Virus record (IMG/VR): IMGVR_UViG_3300020467_000015
Coordinates: 1 to 38,186 of that record
Origin: a virus
Length of the DNA: 38,186 nt
Direction: 5' to 3' (one strand)
A model generated the notes under the pieces. It did no database searches and was not told where the DNA came from. It saw only the letters and a list, made by a program, of their open reading frames with translations. The translations under genes and the position numbers were made by a program. This document shows, in pieces, positions 34,022-38,186 of this stretch. Each line of letters starts with the position of its first letter. The stretch's first letter is position 1.

Positions 34022-34944
34022 AACCAAAAATGCTGATATGGGGTGGGTTTGGTTGGTGTGCAAGTTCTCCTCTCGTATACACACTTCAAAGAAATGCGAA
34101 GTATGCTCATTTTGGTTATACAAAAGTATGGAACTATTTTAAAGAAGAAAATAAAGGTATGTTGGATTTTTACCAAGTTTTTGATGGAACTTGGGAAAAC
34201 TATAAGAGTCATGAAGAACCATCTCATCGATTGAATCTTACAGTTGATCTTGAACCTCTTCGTGATTTCTCTCTTTCACACCTTAAAAAACTTATGGAGA
34301 GTGAAAGGACAGAAAAAAACTTGATAGATTTTTATCACGCACTTTATGATCATGTTATTACTAAAGGTTATAAGTCTGTAGGTGATTATAACTACCGTAG
34401 TAATTGTGTCAAAGGTGATGAAAAAAAATATAACGAATTACTCATGTCTGAGTTTGATATTAAGGTTCTTGCAATTGTAAGAGATCCTATTCGTCGTACT
34501 TTTTCACGCTATCTTAATAAAAAGCGTATGGCAGAAACTGAAAATCTGCTTCTCAGTAATCTTAATTGGAAGGGAACTACGATGAAGATTACTGATTATA
34601 CGAAGAAGATAAATGCACTCTATGAAACATTTGGTAGAGATAGAACTCATGTTACTGTCATGGAAGAACTATGGGAAGGAGATGGTACTGCCAAGAAAGA
34701 ACTCTCACAGTTCCTAGACCACCCGATTACAAATCTGTGGAAAAACCTTTATGCTCCAGACAGAGGTCACCTTGTAGAGTATGATAAGGATGTACCCTGT
34801 CAGGCATATGGACAGAACTTAGCAGAACTTACACCTGAGATGTATTATCAGTATCGTAAGGAGAATGATCACATATATCAAGCATGGAAACAGGAATTTG
34901 GATCACTTCCTTTACATTGGGGAGAACCAATTGAATATAGTTGA
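34018..34944 (+). CDS. PAPS-dependent sulfotransferase-like protein (F)
   Basis: A 308-residue protein from the ATG at 34018 (ATGA with E's stop; the frame is open from 33961). The phosphate loop GFGWCASSPL is at 10-19 and the 3'-phosphate motif VRDPIRRTFSRY at 154-165. It is the closest paralogue of E: both share AKYAHFGYTK-type, LTVDLEPL, LLMSEFDIKVL and MEELWEGDGTAKKEL segments and a C-terminus ending GSLPLHWG. The stop overlaps the -35 of the downstream sigma70-type promoter, so the D-E-F operon ends here and a new transcription unit starts. It is presumed to sulfate the same class of acceptor as E, perhaps at another position. Confidence 0.82.
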   Translation: MKPKMLIWGGFGWCASSPLVYTLQRNAKYAHFGYTKVWNYFKEENKGMLDFYQVFDGTWENYKSHEEPSHRLNLTVDLEPLRDFSLSHLKKLMESERTEKNLIDFYHALYDHVITKGYKSVGDYNYRSNCVKGDEKKYNELLMSEFDIKVLAIVRDPIRRTFSRYLNKKRMAETENLLLSNLNWKGTTMKITDYTKKINALYETFGRDRTHVTVMEELWEGDGTAKKELSQFLDHPITNLWKNLYAPDRGHLVEYDKDVPCQAYGQNLAELTPEMYYQYRKENDHIYQAWKQEFGSLPLHWGEPIEYS

Positions 34945-34969
34945 CAAGTATATGAAGAGGTGTTATACT
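34941..34969 (+). promoter_or_regulatory. Strong sigma70-type promoter
   Basis: Perfect -35 TTGACA (34941-34946), 17-base spacer, -10 TATACT (34964-34969, 5/6). It reads into a leader of about 140 bases and then the 35117-38182 genes. The sequence suits host RNA polymerase, so this unit may be expressed early. Confidence 0.85.
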
Positions 34970-34987
34970 ATATTTGTTGGACGCAAC

Positions 34988-35092
34988 ATGGGAGTGACTG
35001 AATAAACTTACTGGCAACTGCTGGTTAAGGTGATGAGACACAGGTGGTGCTGCTTCGAGAGAAGAACCGACTCAACCAGTCGGGTCTCAGGC
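34988..35092 (+). ncRNA. Structured 5' leader (putative regulatory RNA)
   Basis: This untranslated stretch can fold into a three-way junction. The outer stem is GAGAC/GTCTC (35035-39 with 35084-88). One arm is CTTC-GAGA-GAAG (35053-35064), a stem capped by a GNRA-type tetraloop. The other arm is CCGACT-CAACC-AGTCGG (35067-35083). A six-codon frame (MGVTE, 34988-35005) lies upstream. It could be a riboswitch-like leader, an sRNA or an RNA processing site. It was found by eye and no covariation is available. Confidence 0.4.
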
Positions 35093-35128
35093 AATAACGT
35101 TTTTACTACTGTAGTAATGCCCGTTATT
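35093..35128 (+). promoter_or_regulatory. Nested palindrome at the start of the small membrane gene
   Basis: AATAACG (35093-99) pairs with CGTTATT (35122-28), enclosing TACTAC-T-GTAGTA (35104-35116). The ATG at 35117 sits at the foot of the inner stem. It could hide the start codon in the RNA or bind a dimeric protein in the DNA. Confidence 0.5.
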
Positions 35129-35272
35129 TGTTGGTACACAGGAATCCAACCTCCCTCTTTCTTTTATATTATTGTTATGCCTTTATTTTTGATAGTACTC
35201 GGAGCATCTGGTATCGGTGCTGCCATCGCACTCTACATCATGCGTAAATATGACGACCCTAATACATTATGA
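35117..35272 (+). CDS. Small membrane protein
   Basis: A 51-residue protein from the ATG at 35117. Residues 15-42 (FFYIIVMPLFLIVLGASGIG and onward) form one long or two short membrane spans with a G-A-S-G-x-G-A-A helix-packing pattern, followed by a charged tail MRKYDDPNTL. There is no clear ribosome-binding site. The frame is open back to a GTG at 35030, and an internal ATG at 35177 is also possible, so the start is uncertain. Its TGA overlaps the next ATG (ATGA), pairing it with another small membrane protein. A holin-like or envelope-modifying role is possible, but no family is recognised. Confidence 0.6.
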   Translation: MPVICWYTGIQPPSFFYIIVMPLFLIVLGASGIGAAIALYIMRKYDDPNTL

Positions 35273-35445
35273 ATCCTAAACTCAAACTCTTTGTCAAAGT
35301 TGGATTTCCTCTTGTCATTATCATACAACTGACTTCAGTTCTCTTCATGCTTGCTTATAATGGACGAGACAAAGCATTGTCTTGTAAGACACTCGGTGAG
35401 TACCTTGTATGTAAACAAGTTGAGATACCTAAAGGTGTCAAGTGA
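35269..35445 (+). CDS. Small membrane-anchored protein
   Basis: A 58-residue protein with one predicted membrane span at residues 7-30 (LFVKVGFPLVIIIQLTSVLF onward) after a basic N-terminus (MNPKLK), suggesting N-in topology with a short C-terminal domain outside. That domain has two cysteines (C39 and C48) that could form a disulphide. It starts within the stop of the upstream membrane gene and its TGA overlaps the GTG start of the first SGNH-like gene (GTGA), so all three are probably translated together. Function is unknown; it could anchor or partner the SGNH-like proteins. Confidence 0.68.
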   Translation: MNPKLKLFVKVGFPLVIIIQLTSVLFMLAYNGRDKALSCKTLGEYLVCKQVEIPKGVK

Positions 35446-36041
35446 AGATATACTTTGATGGTTGTTCATGGACAATGGGAGCAGAATTAGAGAATCCAGA
35501 AGAAGAGAGATTCTCGAAGTTACTATGTGATGAGTTGGGGGCAGAAGAAACTAACGTAGCAAAAAGTGGTGGGTCAAATGATCGAATCGTCAGAAATCTT
35601 TTAGTTCGTAAGACTATTGAAGACTATGACTTGGCAGTGATACAGATGACCTTACCTACTCGCACTGAATATTATGATGACAAGTGGGTCAGAGTGAATC
35701 CACCTCATAATTTCAAAAAACCATTTTATCAACGTCAATCTATTACTAAGTGGGTAGATGAGGTAGGAATGAAACATGGTGATTTCTGGAAGTATTGGTA
35801 TACGGACATTACAAATGTAAAATACTTTGAAACCATAGAGAAAATTCATTATCACACAATTCGGAACATTCGTAAGATACCTTTGATATTACTTACAAAC
35901 AATCGGTGGACTAAACTTCCTTTCGATCTACAATTGGAAAATGGCACTCGTGATATGAAACATAGATATAATCACCCCAACAAAGAATATCATAAGTTGA
36001 TAGCAAAACAAATTAGAGAGATTTACGATGATACTTTTTGA
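35442..36041 (+). CDS. SGNH-like protein, copy 2
   Basis: A 199-residue paralogue of the 28101-28745 protein. Block I is YFDGCSWTMG (residues 4-13; G-C-S instead of G-D-S), block II is AKSGGSNDRIVRN (about 40-52), followed by an LAVIQMTLPTRTEYY segment. The C-terminal H-P motif (RYNHPNKEYH) keeps the histidine but has no acidic residue three positions before it, so the catalytic acid appears to be lost or relocated. The start is the GTG at 35442, with AAAGG six bases upstream. It overlaps the next gene by 14 bases. No signal peptide. It may be a weak esterase or acyltransferase, or a non-catalytic carbohydrate binder. Confidence 0.72.
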   Translation: MKIYFDGCSWTMGAELENPEEERFSKLLCDELGAEETNVAKSGGSNDRIVRNLLVRKTIEDYDLAVIQMTLPTRTEYYDDKWVRVNPPHNFKKPFYQRQSITKWVDEVGMKHGDFWKYWYTDITNVKYFETIEKIHYHTIRNIRKIPLILLTNNRWTKLPFDLQLENGTRDMKHRYNHPNKEYHKLIAKQIREIYDDTF

Positions 36042-36708
36042 TGGTTGTTCTTGGACTTTTGGATGTGAATTGGCAGAAGATGTCGAAAAGATAGAAGAAC
36101 AAAGATGGTCAACTCTCGTATCAAATCATTTCAATACTGAGCACGTAAACCTCAGTCATTGGGGAAAATCTAATGATGGCATTCTTCGCACCACAATGCA
36201 TCATTGTGAAAACCACAAAGTAGACCTTGCAGTCATTCAATTTACGAAGAATAATCGAAGAGAGATACTGAATGGAGATTCTTATTATCGTATGAAGCAT
36301 GGTAAAGCTAACACATTGAAGGATCAGGCATGTCTCGATTATTACAAATATTTGAATACTCCAGAAGATAATGTTGCAAACTACTACAAGAATAAATTTT
36401 TACTTGAGCAATATTTCAAAGTTCACGAGATACCATACTTATTTGTCAAAATAAATCTTAAAACAACAAAATATTATTCAAGGAAACACTCTGAGACCGA
36501 CTCGGTAAAACCATCTTCATGGCAAATGATGAGCGACCCTTCACCTGTGCCCTGTCTCTATGATGTTTTAGGTGGTTGGAATAATCCTCCTTACTACGAT
36601 TATGAGACTTACAGAAAGCAAAAAGTAAAAAAGGAAGGAACTCACCCAAACGCAAAGGGTCATCGTAAGATAGCAGATTTCCTTATAGATAATATAGATC
36701 TTTCTTAA
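36028..36708 (+). CDS. SGNH-like protein, copy 3
   Basis: A 226-residue paralogue. Block I is LFDGCSWTFG (residues 3-12), block II HWGKSNDGILR (about 47-57), then an LAVIQFTKNNRREIL segment. The C-terminal block is EGTHPNAKGHRKIADFL, where E-x-x-H replaces D-x-x-H, a plausible working dyad. The ATG at 36028 is preceded by AGAGAG and overlaps the upstream stop. Relative to the other copies it has an insertion of about 25 residues before block V (KPSSWQMMSDPSPVPC region). It probably has the same kind of activity as copy 1 with a different acceptor. Confidence 0.73.
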   Translation: MILFDGCSWTFGCELAEDVEKIEEQRWSTLVSNHFNTEHVNLSHWGKSNDGILRTTMHHCENHKVDLAVIQFTKNNRREILNGDSYYRMKHGKANTLKDQACLDYYKYLNTPEDNVANYYKNKFLLEQYFKVHEIPYLFVKINLKTTKYYSRKHSETDSVKPSSWQMMSDPSPVPCLYDVLGGWNNPPYYDYETYRKQKVKKEGTHPNAKGHRKIADFLIDNIDLS

Positions 36709-36713
36709 ACATA

Positions 36714-37331
36714 ATGCATAAAGACTTATTATTCGTTGGTGACTCTGTAACTTTTGGAATGGAGCTAGAACCGAATCATGAACAATTCAGATTTTCTCAA
36801 TTAGTTGCAAAAGATAAGAATCTATCTTATTATAACAACTCAAAGAGTGGTGCATGTAATGACTGGATAGTCAAGACCGCTACTCAGTATTTTCTACAAG
36901 GTCATACCTGTGATACAGCAATCATTCAATTCTCAGCACCAGAGAGATGGTCATTCTTTGATGCAGGTAGAGGTTTTGCAAATATTGGTAATGCAACGAC
37001 AACTAATAATCTTAGAACCAAGAGAATGAAATGGGCACATTTAGCATACTATCAACGAATCTATACAACAGAACTTGCACATGAGAACTATTGGAAGAAT
37101 GTTTTCTTCATGGATGAGTATCTGAAAGATAAGTGTAAAACCATATATCTGACACTTGGAAATCCCGCAAATCAAACTTATACTGTAAAAGATGAAGTCA
37201 TACCATATCATTATATGAAAAATGTAGAGATCGGAAGTGTCAAACAAATTGTAGGACAATCTAGACTGGTAGGACATCCTAGTAAAGAGGGACATCGCAA
37301 AATTGCAGATTACGTAATTTCTAAACTATGA
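36714..37331 (+). CDS. SGNH-like protein, copy 4
   Basis: A 205-residue paralogue with the classical block I, LFVGDSVTFG (residues 6-15), so this copy keeps G-D-S. Block II is SKSGACNDWIVK (about 44-55), followed by TAIIQFSAPERWSFF. Block V is VGHPSKEGHRKIADYV: the histidine remains, but L rather than an acidic residue lies three positions before it. It starts five bases after copy 3's stop without a clear ribosome-binding site, and its TGA overlaps the ATG of the sulfotransferase that follows. The operon of three SGNH-like genes plus a sulfotransferase suggests that acyl and sulfate groups are placed on one acceptor; that is inference. Confidence 0.73.
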   Translation: MHKDLLFVGDSVTFGMELEPNHEQFRFSQLVAKDKNLSYYNNSKSGACNDWIVKTATQYFLQGHTCDTAIIQFSAPERWSFFDAGRGFANIGNATTTNNLRTKRMKWAHLAYYQRIYTTELAHENYWKNVFFMDEYLKDKCKTIYLTLGNPANQTYTVKDEVIPYHYMKNVEIGSVKQIVGQSRLVGHPSKEGHRKIADYVISKL

Positions 37332-38182
37332 AACCTCTGATGGTCTTTAGTTTCGGTGGTTGGAGTGCCTCTACACCACTATATGAAACTTTATGCCAAA
37401 ACAAAGTGGTGCGTAGGAGCACAGTCAAAGAACCAAATATATTACCTGCAATCATATCAAAAAACTCTGATAGTATATCCGATAAGTATCAAGATTGTAA
37501 GAAGAAGAATAGAGAGGGTTGCGAAGTATTTCAGTGTACAAGTATCGATGATTATATTGAATGGTTACTGAAACATCATAACAATGAGTATCTGGGAGTC
37601 TCTGATGCCACTAATACTCACATCTTCTTTGATGTTCAAGATATTTCAACATTCGCTTTCAAGTTCAAAGAGGCATTTCAAGTCAAGATACTGATAATTT
37701 GCAGAGATCCTGTGAAAAGACTCTTCTCACATCTGAACTCAATACTCAATCCTGGTCACTCACTTGACAATCTAGGTCAGAATGAAAGACTTGAACTTGT
37801 GATACCATATCTTGATAAACCTGAACCAATACAATTTCCTGGTCAAGGTTGGGATTATAGACAAAAAGCATATGAACCATACATGGAAAGCAATTACCCA
37901 GAGATGATTGAGAACTGGTCACAGTTCTTTGACACACATGTCATCTGCATGGAAGATCTATGGGGCGATAGGAATAATGCATTAGAGAAACTCAATACCT
38001 TCCTAGGCACCTCCATTACTCTCACTCCCAATGTATATTATCCAGATCTAGGTCCAAACGCCCCACATCATAAAGGATTGAAAGACCAATGGAGTTCGGA
38101 CACAGAATTCATTACAAAGAAAAACTATGACCTTGCAAGAGAAAAACTGCAGTGGGTCTATGATAGTCTTCACTACTGGTAG
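37328..38182 (+). CDS. PAPS-dependent sulfotransferase-like protein (G)
   Basis: A 284-residue protein. The phosphate loop GGWSASTPLYETL is at 10-22 and the 3'-phosphate motif CRDPVKRLFSHL at 125-136. The C-terminal half has CMEDLWGDRNNALEKLNTFLG, then PDLGPNAPHHKGLKDQWSSD, a block shared with C and D rather than E and F. Its ATG overlaps copy 4's stop (ATGA), so it is coupled to the SGNH-like genes. The stop at 38180-38182 is just inside the window edge, so the gene is complete. No membrane anchor. The acceptor is unknown. Confidence 0.83.
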   Translation: MKPLMVFSFGGWSASTPLYETLCQNKVVRRSTVKEPNILPAIISKNSDSISDKYQDCKKKNREGCEVFQCTSIDDYIEWLLKHHNNEYLGVSDATNTHIFFDVQDISTFAFKFKEAFQVKILIICRDPVKRLFSHLNSILNPGHSLDNLGQNERLELVIPYLDKPEPIQFPGQGWDYRQKAYEPYMESNYPEMIENWSQFFDTHVICMEDLWGDRNNALEKLNTFLGTSITLTPNVYYPDLGPNAPHHKGLKDQWSSDTEFITKKNYDLAREKLQWVYDSLHYW

Positions 38183-38186
38183 CCAC

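Noticed and set aside
34976-35110. tRNA gene in the leader after the sigma70-type promoter
   Set aside because: The hairpins do not form a cloverleaf; there is no GTTCRA-type T-loop, no 7-bp acceptor stem and no CCA end in the right place.
35030-35116. N-terminal extension of the small membrane gene to a GTG/ATG at 35030-35035
   Set aside because: The extension would translate the predicted RNA hairpins into a cysteine- and arginine-rich stretch unlike a membrane-protein N-terminus, with only a weak AAGG site. The start remains uncertain.

Overview
This AT-rich window is a piece of a T4-like myovirus genome, almost certainly a marine cyanophage infecting Prochlorococcus or Synechococcus. The assignment rests on three things: the baseplate gene order 25 - 6 - giant structural protein - structural protein - 8 - DUF4815-type giant protein; promoter-like motifs close to the T4 late consensus TATAAATA; and tightly packed genes joined by ATGA, GTGA and TAATG overlaps. 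No tRNA, integrase, transposase or CRISPR array was seen.

Layout. (1) 12-2033, minus strand: a class I methyltransferase and two tandem P-loop sulfotransferase-like genes that duplicated from each other. (2) 2030-27062, minus strand: the virion block. In transcription order it holds gp25, gp6, a 2758-residue YHYH-domain structural protein in the gp7 position, a 1044-residue structural protein, gp8, a 2347-residue DUF4815-type protein, four or five very small genes, two 113-residue proteins, a short tail-fibre-like protein and a small coiled-coil protein. Late-promoter-like octamers lie before gp25, gp8, the 3591-3932 gene and the fibre gene. (3) 27112-28118, minus strand: a two-gene unit (glycosyltransferase plus a 62-residue protein) with its own sigma70-type promoter and intrinsic terminator. 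(4) 28101-32155, minus strand: sulfotransferase, a 29-residue peptide, an unknown protein, a NodU-type carbamoyltransferase and an SGNH-like protein. (5) 32187-34944, plus strand: three sulfotransferases in a row. (6) 34941-38182, plus strand: a strong sigma70-type promoter, a structured leader, two small membrane proteins, three SGNH-like genes and one more sulfotransferase.

How the genes may work together. The outer thirds of the window form a dense island of group-transfer enzymes: five clear PAPS-type sulfotransferases plus two divergent ones, four SGNH-like proteins, one carbamoyltransferase, one glycosyltransferase and one methyltransferase. This looks like a glycan- or surface-decorating cassette next to the baseplate and fibre genes. 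It could modify host envelope polysaccharide or the phage's own proteins; the target cannot be read from the sequence. Repeated duplication (tandem and head-to-head) seems to have built the sulfotransferase and SGNH sets. I consider this island the most promising candidate for a little-described system.
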